From Candidatus Thermoplasmatota archaeon (GTDB taxonomy: Archaea; Thermoplasmatota; SW-10-69-26; JACQPN01; JAJPHT01), in NCBI GenBank assembly GCA_035540375.1, contig DATLGO010000087.1:1-64000 (forward strand): 64,000 bases of DNA, read 5' to 3'. Position 1 is the stretch's first letter; every line of letters starts with the position of its first letter. The notes below the pieces were generated by a model. The model had not been told where the DNA came from. It searched no databases and saw nothing but the letters and a program-made list of their open reading frames with translations. Shown one piece after another: positions 24,084-36,300 of this stretch. Made by a program: the position numbers and the translations under genes.

Positions 24084-25031
24084 ATGGAACGAAGAAACTT
24101 CTCCGACGACAGGGCTGTGGCCGGGGCCGTGGGGATCATCCTGATGATGGCCCTCGCGGTCACCGTATACGCGAACGCCGTCCGAAGCGACATCCCGGTG
24201 TACGGGATGGACGCGGAAAGCGCGTGGGACGCCGAGATCGCGGGCGCGCTGCGCCAGCTTTCCCGCTCCACGGGTCAGGGTCTCGCGGAGGGCGCTCCTG
24301 TCACGGTGCTCCTTCCGCCGCCGCCCCCCGCGCGCGCGGTCGAAATGCCCTTCATCGGCGGCGCCGTGCCGTTCAGCCCTTCCGGAACCGTGTTCTTCGA
24401 TCCCCGGTGCGGCTCCTTCGGGGCGACGCACGTTGCGGGCGACGGTTCCGCAGTCACGGACCTCGTCTCGGGTTCGACCGGTTGCCTGGCCTTCGACGCT
24501 CAACCCGTGTACTCCAAGGCGTTCGGATACCGCATGGAGTACGGCGGCCTCGTGCGCGTGCAGGGCGACCGCGCGATCGTCGTCTCCGGTCCGCCGCTTG
24601 AGGTCGAGGCCGTCTCGCCCGGCGAATACCGGGCGAGCCTTGGTCTCCCCGGCCTCCGCGGCCACGCGATCTCGGCCTCGAACGACGCGGGAAGCGTGCG
24701 CGTCGACCTCGTGCCCGGACCCGCCGCGCGCGAGATCGAGGACGCCGCGAACGCGAGGAACGCGACGTGGACGCTCGTCACGGAGCACCCGGCCGCCTGG
24801 AAATCGTGGTTCGAGTCCCGATTCGCGCAGGCCGGTTTCACGGCCTCGCGGACGGCGCCGCTTCCGGGACAATCCGCCGCCGACTACACCCTGCGGTGCA
24901 TGCCCGTCGACTGCTCCGTCGGGGCGTCGGGCAAGGGAACGCTCGTCGTGACGCTCGAAGGTCCCCGGACGGACGTCGCCGACCTCCGCCTCTCCTTCAG
25001 CTACGGGGTGTACGATGTCAACGTCCAGTAA
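24084..25031 (+). CDS. archaeal pilin-like surface protein 2
   Basis: 315 residues from ATG 24084, one base after the stop of the previous gene. The N-terminus DDRAVAGAVGIILMMALAVTVYANAV is a class III signal/hydrophobic helix with a short leader. A likely coiled segment (AESAWDAEIAGALRQL), a Pro-run (PPPPPAR) and a beta-rich domain with paired Cys (RCGSF, TGCLAF, RCMPVDCSV) follow. The helix plus long exported body is typical of flagellin/pilin-related proteins of unknown role in euryarchaea. Downstream gene overlaps its end by 17 bases. Confidence 0.75.
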   Translation: MERRNFSDDRAVAGAVGIILMMALAVTVYANAVRSDIPVYGMDAESAWDAEIAGALRQLSRSTGQGLAEGAPVTVLLPPPPPARAVEMPFIGGAVPFSPSGTVFFDPRCGSFGATHVAGDGSAVTDLVSGSTGCLAFDAQPVYSKAFGYRMEYGGLVRVQGDRAIVVSGPPLEVEAVSPGEYRASLGLPGLRGHAISASNDAGSVRVDLVPGPAAREIEDAANARNATWTLVTEHPAAWKSWFESRFAQAGFTASRTAPLPGQSAADYTLRCMPVDCSVGASGKGTLVVTLEGPRTDVADLRLSFSYGVYDVNVQ

Positions 25032-26376
25032 GCGGACCCTTCGCGCCGATCGTGGCGTCTCGGACGTCGTCAGCACGGCGATGAGCCTCGGGACGATCGT
25101 GACGCTCGTCGCCGTCCTCGCCCTCCATCAGGGGCCGTCCCCCGTCGTCGAGCGCTACGATCCGCTGCCGCTCACCGTCTCGGCCGAGACGCACGTCGGC
25201 GCGCAGCATCTGGTCCTCGTGCACACGGGCGGCGCGGACGTCGACATGGCTTCCGTACGCGTCCACGTCGCGGCGGGACTCACCACGTTGTTCGACGGGC
25301 CCGTGGGCGCGGCGGGCCTTGTATGGCATCACGGCGAATTCGCCACCCTCCTGCTTGCGTCTCCCGTACCGCCGGGCGCCCCGCTGTCCGTGCTCGTCGT
25401 GCACGAAGTCGCGGGCGTTTCCGCGCACGGTGCGGCGACGGTGAACGTCGACCCCGTGGCGCCTCCGCCGGAGCTCGAGGGCCTCGCCGCCTCCGTCTTC
25501 TTCGGCAACGGCGCGGACCGCATCGTGGCGAACGGCACCGAAACGGTCGTCATCGAGCTTCTCGTCGACCACCCGTCGGGGCGCAAGCTCGTCGCGAGCG
25601 TCACGGGACGCCTCGCGGGCGTCCAGGTGCCTCCCGTGGAGTTCCACGACGACGGGACGCGCGGCGACGCGGTCGCGCGCGACGGCCTTTACGTCGGGAC
25701 CTTACAGCTTCCGCTCGACGTCGCGCCCGGCCTCTATCCGACCACGGTGACGGTGGTGGACCTCAATGGCGCGCGCTCGTACATCACGGGTCTCGTCGAG
25801 GTGCTTCCGCCGGTCGTGATCCCGCCCGATCCGCTGCGGCCCATGATCCCCCCGTTCGAGATCCTCCCGACGGGCGGCGTCCGTCCGCGCTGCGCCGGGC
25901 CGCTCGTGCTCGAAGTCGTGGGCGTCGACATCACGTACGGGGCCACAGGTCCTCGCATCCCCGTGTACGCATGGTCCACACGCAACGGCGGCGCGACGTT
26001 CTCGCCCCTTTACGGCGGGGTGCCGGTCGCGCGCGGCATGCAGGAGAGCTTCGTCGTCGGACCGGGCGACATCGTGGGCGTGCGCGGGCAGGCCAACGGC
26101 TTCGGGTTCGTCTCGACGTGGAACTCCTGGTCCGCTGATCCGCACGTCCGCGTGCTGCGCGACGGCGACCTGCCGCCGGACGTCCCCGCGTTCGGCACGC
26201 TCCAGACCGACATCGCCGTCTATCTTGCGCCCTACATCGAGAACGGACGGATCGCGCTCGCCGAACACGAGGTCATCGTGCTGTTCGAGTTCAACCCGGA
26301 CCTCGCCTCGACGGCCGCGGACTTCCAGGACCTCGTGATCCTGTACGACTTCATCGCGGGCAATTGTCCCGGGTGA
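25015..26376 (+). CDS. archaeal pilin-like surface protein 3
   Basis: 453 residues from ATG 25015. DRGVSDVVSTAMSLGTIVTLVAVLAL is a textbook archaeal pilin N-terminus (D-R-G-V-S-D-V-V). The exported body resembles that of protein 1 in its first 250 residues, including DDGTRGDAVARDGLYVG against DDGAGGDRLAGDGVWGA, so the two are paralogues with different C-terminal domains. The C-terminal part here is rich in aromatic and Gly residues (VYAWSTRNGGATFSPLYGG). Together the three make a probable pilus or surface fibre tip; no assembly ATPase or prepilin peptidase gene is in the window. Confidence 0.8.
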   Translation: MSTSSKRTLRADRGVSDVVSTAMSLGTIVTLVAVLALHQGPSPVVERYDPLPLTVSAETHVGAQHLVLVHTGGADVDMASVRVHVAAGLTTLFDGPVGAAGLVWHHGEFATLLLASPVPPGAPLSVLVVHEVAGVSAHGAATVNVDPVAPPPELEGLAASVFFGNGADRIVANGTETVVIELLVDHPSGRKLVASVTGRLAGVQVPPVEFHDDGTRGDAVARDGLYVGTLQLPLDVAPGLYPTTVTVVDLNGARSYITGLVEVLPPVVIPPDPLRPMIPPFEILPTGGVRPRCAGPLVLEVVGVDITYGATGPRIPVYAWSTRNGGATFSPLYGGVPVARGMQESFVVGPGDIVGVRGQANGFGFVSTWNSWSADPHVRVLRDGDLPPDVPAFGTLQTDIAVYLAPYIENGRIALAEHEVIVLFEFNPDLASTAADFQDLVILYDFIAGNCPG

Positions 26377-26453
26377 AGCCGTCACGCGGGCCGGTCGCCG
26401 GGCCTGCCCGCCGCCGCGGGTCGATCGGGGCGGGGTGGCCCCTTCGCCGCGAC

Positions 26454-26503
26454 CCAGGGACTTCCCTCCGATGATGTTGGCCGCGGAGGCGTCGGGTCCC
26501 TGG
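26454..26503 (+). terminator. inverted repeat after the pilin genes
   Basis: CCAGGGAC (26454-26461) pairs with GTCCCTGG (26496-26503) across a 34-base loop. It lies in the 189-base gap between the pilin group and the lipoprotein gene and may mark the transcript end. No T-run. Confidence 0.3.
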
Positions 26504-26545
26504 CCCCGACATGAGCGGCGATCGGACTGACGAGGAGGGGAAACG

Positions 26546-26569
26546 GTGAAGACGCGAGTCGCAAGGTGA
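26546..26569 (+). CDS. possible seven-codon leader peptide
   Basis: GTG with a good GAGGAGGGG ribosome-binding sequence 5-6 bases upstream opens a 7-codon frame whose TGA overlaps the ATG at 26569 (TGATG). The lipoprotein gene has no comparable site of its own, so ribosomes could terminate here and restart. Low confidence: it may simply be chance. Confidence 0.25.
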   Translation: MKTRVAR

Positions 26570-28308
26570 TGGCGCGGAGGCTCCTCCGGATGGATTATCG
26601 TCCGCTCCTGCTCATCGCGCCCGCGCTTCTCGCAGCCGGTTGCGTCACGAACTTCTCCGTCGACGAAACAGGGGAGATGGAGGAGCCGAACGGCCTCCGG
26701 CTCGAGGACCTCGGCCAGAAGACCTGCGTCGAGGCCGCGCGGCACGGCGAAGCCTCCGCGGCATGTCCGAGGGTTCCCACGCGCTTCGAGGCGCCGCAGA
26801 CGGGAATCGAGATCCTCGACAGCTTCTTTGCCGTCTACGGTTCCCCGCCTCCGCTCGGCGACGAGGTGGAGCAGGCTTTCGCTTTCGTTTCCGGCGAAAG
26901 CGCCCAACCCCCGACGGGCGCCCTGGGCTCGCTCAAGCGGGGGACCAATCCGTCGCGCGCGAGCGGAGGCGCGATCGGCGACGTGATCGCGCCGGGGGGC
27001 GGATTCTTCATCGCCCTCTGGGGGAAATGGGACAACGTGAACGGCGACGCCATGGTGGACGTCCGCTACGTCGATCCCCAGAGCTTCAGCCACGCGATGG
27101 ACAACGAATGGGCCATCGACATCACCGGTGATCCGCTGCTGGGGTACGTGGAGCCGGGGAGCCATCCGACGCTCCTCAGCGCGTCCCGGTTCCAGGAGGA
27201 CATGCCCGATTTCGTCTACAAGGCCCAAGCCGACGTGTTCGTCTCCTCGGGTGACGCAGCCCAGTCCGAGGTCCCCGTGACCTCCCATATCCTCTTCACC
27301 GACGGCAGCCTCTTCCGCCACGTCCGCGTCACGACTGTGTCGCGACCGTTGCTCGCGCCCGACCCCGATGGACGCTTCCCCTTCACGCCGCGGCCCGGCA
27401 GCCTCGTCGACATCGACGATTACTCCGCGCTCGCGCCCGGCCCTGTCGCAGCGCTCTACGGCGTGCTCCTGGGCGAGGCGGTCGAGTCCGTCGGGAGCCC
27501 CAACCTCGGGATCTGCCCCCGCCGGTGCGCCCCCGACCCCGCGATCCTTGCGGACACCCCGCTTGCGCCCGTCGCACGCGAAGGGTGGAGCCCCTATCCG
27601 CAGGAATGGCGTGTCGACAGCGGATCGAGCCGGGCGGGCCGATGGGAGGAGCACAAGGCGGCCTACGCCCCCTGGATCGATCTCCTCGCGCTCGCGCGCG
27701 TCAATCCGACCGGCGGCGTCGCGTCCCAGCTCGAATCACGGGACGGCCCGCTCATGGGACGGCGCGCCGACGGCGCCCAGACGAGCGCACCGGGGCTCGT
27801 CACGTTCGAGGCGTGGACCGGATTGTGGCGCGACCTCGACGCGGATGGCTTCGTGGGTCGCGCGGGCGACGAGCCCTACGGGCAGGGAGCCCGACCCCAG
27901 CCCGACGATTATTACGCAAGCGGCGGGGAATACCTGAGCCTCCGACCGCTCCAGGAGTTCACGGTGACGCTCACGCCCCACGATACCTGGGGCGACGGCG
28001 TGATCGTGGTCGCGGGGTATCCGGGATCCGTCCTCGCGGAAACGCCCTGGCCCGTTGTGGCCATCCTCGCCTCGCTCGAACGCGGCGCGTCCGATCCGAT
28101 CGTCCTGCCGATGCGGTATGCCCACGCCGAGGACGGCGTCTTCCCGGGACACTACCTGACCCCCTATTCGGTCCTCCTCCCCGCCGGGTCGCCCGGGTTC
28201 GACGTGTGCACGGAAACCCTTCCGTTGCGCTACGAGGTCGGAGGCGACGCGGGCGAGACGGTCCTCTACGACTGTGACGTCATCGCGCCTTGGGAAGGCG
28301 CGCCGTAA
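26566..28308 (+). CDS. large exported lipoprotein
   Basis: 580 residues from GTG 26566 (ATG at 26569 immediately after). Signal sequence LLLIAPALLAAGC ends in a lipobox (LAAGC), so the Cys near residue 26 should carry a lipid anchor. The mature protein is beta-rich, with scattered Cys pairs (CPRRCAP), an EF-hand-like DLDADGFVGRAGDE loop and GDAMVDVRYVD. I recognise no catalytic domain. Convergent with the MoxR gene; it stands alone between the pilin group and the super-locus and may be part of the same surface layer. Confidence 0.75.
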   Translation: MMARRLLRMDYRPLLLIAPALLAAGCVTNFSVDETGEMEEPNGLRLEDLGQKTCVEAARHGEASAACPRVPTRFEAPQTGIEILDSFFAVYGSPPPLGDEVEQAFAFVSGESAQPPTGALGSLKRGTNPSRASGGAIGDVIAPGGGFFIALWGKWDNVNGDAMVDVRYVDPQSFSHAMDNEWAIDITGDPLLGYVEPGSHPTLLSASRFQEDMPDFVYKAQADVFVSSGDAAQSEVPVTSHILFTDGSLFRHVRVTTVSRPLLAPDPDGRFPFTPRPGSLVDIDDYSALAPGPVAALYGVLLGEAVESVGSPNLGICPRRCAPDPAILADTPLAPVAREGWSPYPQEWRVDSGSSRAGRWEEHKAAYAPWIDLLALARVNPTGGVASQLESRDGPLMGRRADGAQTSAPGLVTFEAWTGLWRDLDADGFVGRAGDEPYGQGARPQPDDYYASGGEYLSLRPLQEFTVTLTPHDTWGDGVIVVAGYPGSVLAETPWPVVAILASLERGASDPIVLPMRYAHAEDGVFPGHYLTPYSVLLPAGSPGFDVCTETLPLRYEVGGDAGETVLYDCDVIAPWEGAP

Positions 28309-28374
28309 AGGACGCAGGGCTCGCGGCCTCGGCGCAGAGTGCGCGCACCCCGCCGCGCGCGAGCGCGACGTCAG

Positions 28375-28417
28375 GGGCGCTCCCGCGTGCGGCCGCGCGC
28401 GACCGGAGCGAGCGCCC
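28375..28417. terminator. hairpin between convergent genes
   Basis: GGGCGCT (28375-28381) pairs with AGCGCCC (28411-28417), extended by CC/GG, in the 117-base gap between the lipoprotein stop and the MoxR stop. It could end transcripts from both sides. Confidence 0.4.
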
Positions 28418-28425
28418 TGGCGCGA

Positions 28426-29426
<1,001 letters not shown>

Positions 29427-29430
<4 letters not shown>

Positions 29431-32400
29431 CGGGGTGGCTCCTGGCTTCTGCGGGATCGGAACGTGACAGCCGCCCAAGCGACCGCGGCGATGATGAAGA
29501 TGACGGGCGCGAAAGGCACGTTCGCGCGACCGGAGATCTCGGCGTCGACGAGCGTCGGTGTCGCTCCGTACGCGAGGGGACGGTCGACAACGACCCGGGC
29601 GGCGCCGCCCTGGCCCGCGAGCACGGCATAGACCTCCTCTCCCGCCGGGACGCGACGCAGAGTCAGGTGGTCGCGCACGCGACCGTCCTGCTCCAGCTCG
29701 ACGACGACGTCGTAGGCATCGCCCGTGCCGGCGTTGCGGATCTTGACGGCGGTGGTCCCGGGTTCGGAGGGCGCCGGGGTCGCGCTGAGGACGACGCTTC
29801 GCGCTTCCCAGGGCACGGCGGCGCCGCGGGCCCACGCCGGGTCCGGCGCGATCAGGGCGCGTCCCGGCTTCACGTCGGGCGCGAGGGTGACCTCCGCCGA
29901 GAGGATGGCGCGCTCGCCGGGTTCGAGCGTGGGTTTCGGCGAAGCGAAGTCGAAGCGCCATCCCTCCGGTCCGAGCAGACGCGGCGGAAGCGGGAGGGGG
30001 ACGTTGCCGTCGTTTATCACCGCGAGCTTCGTCGGCCGCGTGCGTCCCACGAGGGAAACCGCGGGTTCGACCGGGTCGAGGGTCACCACCTGGCGCTCGG
30101 GGACGGTGAGGTTCCATTCGAGCTCCCACGCCGAGGCGTCGTCCGCGACGAGGCGGTAGGCGAGCGCCGTCGTGCGCGGCGGCGCGTGCAGGGGAAGCGC
30201 GAGGTCGGTCTCGATCTCGAGGATCTGTCCGACGGGCACCGAGACGGGCGGGGGGAGGCTCACGACCGATCCGGGGAGGAGCGAGCGCGGAATGATCCGC
30301 AACGTCTCGCCGCCGTTGCCGTTGTTCTCGATGACGAAGCGCGCCCTCGCCCGTCCCGATTCGTCCATGACGAGGGACGGGGTCGGGATCTCGATCGCGA
30401 GATCGTGACGCCTCGCGGCGAGGACCTTGAGGTCGACCGAATCGGAGATGGGGACGTCGCCGACGAACTGCGGAATGGTCTCGACGCGGACGCGGAAGGC
30501 GAACGTCTCGCCGCGCGAGGCGTTGGCCCCGACGAGGATGGTGGCGTTCAGGTGGACCTTCGAACCCGGGGCGATGCCGGCGAGGTTGGAGATGGCGTGC
30601 GACCCGACTTCGATGGCCGGCGAGCCCCAGCCGGGAAGCTCCACGCCCGTCACGTTGAACCGGACGCTGATGGTCTGCTTCCCCTGGTTCGTGATGGTGA
30701 GCGGCATGCGCGCCATGCTTCCGGGCGCCGTTTCGACAAGCGTCTGCTTCGCTTCGAGGTCGAGCCGGATCTGCGGCTTGATGCGGAGGTTGGCGAGGAT
30801 CTTGTCCACGGCGCCGAGGTTCGACGTCGACGTGGCGGTCAGCTCGAGCATCGACTGCGACCCTCCGGAGACGTCGGGCGCGGTCGTTTCCAGCACGAGC
30901 GTTCGGATCTCCCCCGCGTCCATGTCGAGCTCGACGATGCGGCCCGGCGGCGATTCGAACGTCGCCGACCAATCGTTGCCGAGGACCTCGGCCGCGACGA
31001 AGATGCGGTCGGGCACGGAAGCCTTGTTCCGGATCACGACGGGAATGCGGTTCTTCTCGGCGGGGCGGGACAGGAGATTCTCGGCCTTGGGTCCCCCCTC
31101 CGTGTGGAACCAGATCTCGACGCCGTAGGTGGCCCGGACGAGCGTCAGGGTGTTGATCCTGTCCGATTGCCGCGGATTGCCTTCCGAGACGGCGGTCACG
31201 GCGAGCGAGAGCCGGGACCCTTCCGGGGTGGCCGCGTCGGGCGTCACGCTGACCTTGATCGTCTTCGAGCCTCCCGGGGGAAGATCGACGACCTCGTCGG
31301 AGACGGTTGCGGTCCATCCGAGGGGCGTGGGGGGCAGGGTGATCCGCGCGCGGTCTGCGACGGGATTTCCGCGGTGGTCCTTGGCGAGATTGCGCACGAC
31401 GAGCTCAAAAGTGGCCGTGTGGCCGGCGCCCGCAAGGGCCACGACGGGTTCGCTGCCGTCGCCGGCGGGCGCGATGTCGAGCAGGTAGCCTCGATAGTCG
31501 GGGTTGGGAAGCAGGCGCGTCTTCAGCGTCTCGTCGAGGCCGACGAAATACGCGTTCGCGGTCGGACCGAGGACCGCGAGCGGCTTGTTGGAGCGCACGA
31601 CGACCGGCGCCGCGGCCGTGGCCGCCACGTTGGCGAGCTCGCCCGCCGTCAGCCCGATCTCCGTGACGCTTCCCTGGGCATCGGTGATCGCGATCTCGGT
31701 TCCGACGTGGAAGGCGATGACGCTCGCGGGCCAGTAGAGGTTGAACGTGCGTGCATCGCGACCCCCGATCGCGGTGAGGGGAACCCCGTTCGGGAAACCT
31801 CCGAAGGCCGAGATGGCCTTCGTCGCGTCGATCCGTTCCGAGGCGACGGATTCCACGGCGTCCCACCGGGTGAAGCACTGATCGCGGACCGCCATCGCGA
31901 ACGGGCGGCCGAGGATCACTTCGGCCGCGTCGCTTCGATCCCCGACGCGGGACGGGATCTGGTAGTTGGCGGAAAGCATGTGGCGACCGCGGATCCAGTT
32001 CGTGCCGTCGAAGCCCGTGACCGAGAAGACGCCGGTCGCGCCGCGCGTGAGCGCGATGCCCTGCGGCCCCGCCAGGGTCGAGACGAATCCATACGTACAA
32101 GGCCTCACGGACGGGCAATCGGGTCCGTTGCCGTTCGGAGTCGTCCCGAGGGGATCGCAGATCCTGAGGGTCTGCCCGATCGCGAGGATGGAGGACGAAG
32201 CGGGGGCGCCCCAGGGCGAGACGCCCTGGACGATGCCGACCGCGTCGCGGTTCAGATTGGGCAGCGCCCAGACCATGATGGGCGCGTCGCTCGTGATGTG
32301 GACCGGAGCGGCGACCTCGTCCCCGACGGGTATGATGCGCCAGGGATTGGAGGGTTCGAGAACGTGCGTCTGGACGCCCTCCTCGACGCGGGCGGTTCCT

Positions 32401-33368
32401 TCGGGGGCGAGGAGGATGTAGCCGTTCTTCACGAGAGGAAGGACGAACTCGCGTCCGACAAGGTTCCCATCCGCGCTCGGAACGGGCCCCGCCTGGGTCG
32501 ACAGCGTCACGACGGTCCCGCTCGACAGCCGCTGCGTGGACGGAGGGGGCAGGCCGACCGCCACGACGGGCTTGCTGGCCGTGATCCGGATCGGCGTCGG
32601 GGTGGTCCCGATCTGGATGAGCCTCGTTTCGCCGTCCGTGGTCGTGTAGGGATTATCGTTCCCGTTCTGCGACGAATACTGGATGGGGCGGGCGCGGCCG
32701 CCCGCGAACCCCTCGATCGTCACCTTCGTGTCGGGTTCGAGCGTCGTGATCATGAGACGCTGGGCCATGCCGTACAATGTGGTTCCCCGAGAGATCCAGT
32801 AGCGGCCGCCGAAGCGATCCTGATCGGGCGCGCCGAGCACGTTCGCGGCCTTCGGTCCGTTGGCCATGCCGTCCAGGTAGATCATGAAATAGCGCGTGGA
32901 GCCCGGGGCCGTCTCCCCCGGAAGCGCCCATTCCACGTGGAGGAACGGCGACTTCGTCGCGTCGAAGGCCGCGTTTCCGACGACGCCGCCGAGCCACGCG
33001 CGCGCCGGCACCTCGCCGAGCACGAAGCCGTCGAAGGCCGAGTCCGTGCCGAGGCCGCGGTACTCGACGACGCGGACGGAGGCCGGATCGAATTCGAAGC
33101 CCTGGAGCTCGGGGCCCGAGGCGGATCGCGAAAAGCTCCACCCCGCCGCGGCGAGCGCGGCTCGCACGTCGACGTCCCGCGCGACGGTCGCGTCCCGCAG
33201 CGTGAGCGAGGAGGGGTTGTCGACGGCGACCGGGATGCGGACATGCCAGCCTTCCGTCATGCCCGTCGGTCCCCACCACAAGGGCCGCGGCGGCTCGCCC
33301 GCTCCGACGACGGCGACGTCCGCCACGAGAAGGGCGAGGACGACGAGGAGCGGGAAGCGGAGCCTCAT
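29427..33368 (-). CDS. 1313-residue exported surface protein with C-terminal anchor
   Basis: Starts at ATG 33368, overlapping the stop of the 3231-residue protein gene by four bases. Signal peptide residues 1-24 (LLVVLALLVADVAVVGAG). Residues about 40-650 are a beta-rich region with repeated blocks (TRYFMIYLDGMANG, AISAFGGFPNGVPLTAIGG). From about 650 on come several Ig-fold domains of the NEW3/CARDB type with phrases such as LPPGGSKTIKVSVTPD and RIPVVIRNKASVPDRI, each ~110 residues. A single span close to the end (APVIFIIAAVAWAAVTF) precedes RSRR. Such Ig chains act as stalks in archaeal surface layers. Likely anchored in the membrane next to the DUF58/DUF4129 proteins. Confidence 0.85.
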
Positions 33369-36300
33369 CGACCGGCCCTCCGCCGGGCGGCGAACGCGAG
33401 GGCGAGCACCGCGAGCGCGAAGAGGGGACCCGCGTTCGGGATGCTCTTGGGGATCTCGACGAGGGCGGCTTTCACTTCGACGGATTCCGCGAACGCGGGC
33501 GGCGACGCCGACGCGGGGTCGCTCACGAGGATCGCGACGGCGTGGGCGCCGGCCTTGGCGCGCCATTCCAGGGTGACGCGGTCCTCGATGCCGGCGCCGA
33601 TCGCCGGTACGACCTTGTGGTCGACGAGGAGCCCGTCGACGAAGAGCCGCACGCTGACGTTCCGGGCCTCCGCGTCGCCGGTGTTGCGGATCGAGGCGTG
33701 GTACGTGACCATCTCGTTCGCGGCGACATCCACGCTCCCGCGCTCGGCCGACTTCAGCTGCAGGTTCGGGTTGCGGTTGTCCATCAGGACCTCGACGAGA
33801 TCGGTCGTCTCGATCGCGGGCGCCGTCCCGGCCGGGTCGATGAGGGCCACCTGGAGGGCCCGGAGGCCCGTCGCGGGGGCCGACGCCGGCGTCACGGTGA
33901 GCAGGATCCTCTCGCTCCTGCCGGGCGCGAGGTCCACGATCGAACGGTTGAAGCGTCCGTCGCCCGCGGCGAGGCCGTAGAGCGCGAGCGAACGCGTCGA
34001 GGGCGCGTTGCCCTCGTAGGCGAGGTCGAGCGCGTATCGGCGAGCGCCGCGCTCGTCGCGCCCCTCTTCCACGACCTGTCCGCGGACGCGACCCCATGCG
34101 GCGACCTCGATCGAGACCGGTCCGCGGGCGCGCTCCAACTTCCCGTCGAGGACGATGAGCTCGCCCTCGATCGTCCCGGGCGGCGTGCCGGGGGGAAGCT
34201 TCCAGGTCAGGCTTCCGAGGCGCGACGAGCCGGGCGCGAGGCGAGGCGAATCGGAGCGCGCAAGCTCGGCGCCGTCGCGGGCCCTCAGGACGACGACGGG
34301 CTCGATCGCGACGTTCCCGACGTTGACCGCGTCGTACTGGATCTTGGCGACGGTCGTCGCCTGGGCCGGATGCACGGTCACCGCGAGCGCCGGGTTGGCT
34401 TCAGACTCGACCGGGAAGGTCCGGACGGCCTTGAAGCCGGGTCCCGTAGCGAGGACCCGGACAAGGTGGAGGCCCGGCGCGAGATCGCTCCGCGTCGCGA
34501 TGGACAGCTCGACGGAGCGCTTCTCGCCCGGCGCCAGCGCGAGTCGCGCCGGGTTGAGCAGGACGGAGCCGCCTTCGAGCGTGCCCGAGAGGTTGAGGAG
34601 GAGCGGGAACGGGCCCGCGTTCTCGAACTCCGACACGATCGACGCGGGCTGACCCGGTCTCAGCGGATGCGGCTTCGAGGACCGCGGCACGACGAGCTCG
34701 GGCGGATAAATCGGCACCTCGACGTCGATCTGGTTGTTTTCGCTGCGGCCTTCGAGATCCTGCGTCGTGACGAGGAACCGGTAGGTGCTCGGCTCGGCGG
34801 GCGCGAACTGGGTGAGCGACAGCGTGAAGGAGCGACCCGGCTCGACGATGTCCCACGTCTCCTGACCGAGGATGGTGCTGCCGGAGATGATGCTCAGCGT
34901 CACCGCGCGGGCGCTCGAGAGACCGAGGTTCCGCCCCGTCGCCTGCACGCGGATGAGCTCGCCGGGCGCGGCTTCGAACAGGGGGTCGCCCGCGAGGGTC
35001 GTGAAGGCCACGTCCTGCGGCGCGATCGAGAGATCCGGGCGGATGATGGGCACGACCTCGAGGGGGATCGAGATGCGGTTGTTCGAGCGGTCCACGTCGG
35101 GCGTCGAGCGATCCGGGTCGACCACGACCGTCAGAGTCCGGTTGCCGCGGCTTCCGAAGGCGGGCTTCCAGGAGACGCTGACCACCGTGCTCTCCTCGGA
35201 TTGCGTGATCGGGGGCAAACCTTCGACGTCGCCCCTCGCTTCCCAGACGACCTCCTTGGATTCATCCGAGGAGACCTGGAACAGGATGGGGAGCGTCGGC
35301 GTCGAGGCGTCGCCGCGGTTGCGGATGATCGCGGTCAATTCGTGCGGCATGGCCTCCTCGACCGCGATGCGCACCGACGGGGCGCGGCCGTCCACGAGCG
35401 CGCTCACGGAGAGATCCGCGCGGGGCCGGGGGTCGAACGTCAGGTCGGCGCGGAACGTCCGCGAAACCTCAGGGATGTCCGTGTTGAAGTAGCGGACGAT
35501 CGGGATGAGGCGTCCGAGGACGTTGTCGCGGCTCGCGGGCGTCCGCACGTGCATGTTGACGATCCCGTGGCTTCGCGGTTCGATCTCGAGGATCGCGGGC
35601 TCGAAGGTGAACCACCCGAGCTGGTCGGGCAGGAGCCCCGAGCGCTCGCGATCGAGTTCGAAGGCGACCCGGATCCTGGAAGCGCCCGGGTTGTCGACGC
35701 GGTAGGCATAGACCTTGTGCGCCTCGTCCGTGATGCGCGCGACCCACGTGGGCGGCGTCGCGGTCGGGACCGAAGCCATGACTGCGACGTCGTCCAGCCG
35801 CCATCCCTGGTCGTTCCCCGCGACCACGAAGCGCACGAGCACGACGCGGCCGACGAGGGACGTGGGGCCTCCGCAGAACGGATTGGCGGTGGAGAGGTCC
35901 ATCAATACCGATTGCCAGTCCGAGAGGCGTCCCGTCGTGGTCATGCCGGGAGGCAGGGCGGCGAGCGTCGACCACGAATTGCAACCCTGGACCGTGGCCT
36001 GCACGAGGACGATGCCGTTTCCGAGCATGGGCAGATGCTTGAACGCGAGCATCGGCCGGTTGCCGAGGCCGCGCAGGTCGATCGGGGGCGTGACGATCGT
36101 CACGGTCTGCGGGAACGTGGCGCCTCCGAGGCGCGAGCCGCTCGCGTACTCGGCGTCGGTCGCACCGTAGAGGAGGCTCCAGCGTCCCGAGGCCGCGCGA
36201 CCGTCGTCACGTCGAACGCCGTTCGCGAGCATCCAGCCGTCCGTTCCGTCTTCGAAGAAGGACGTCCATCGGACCTCGTTCGTCGAGACCTTGACCAGAT

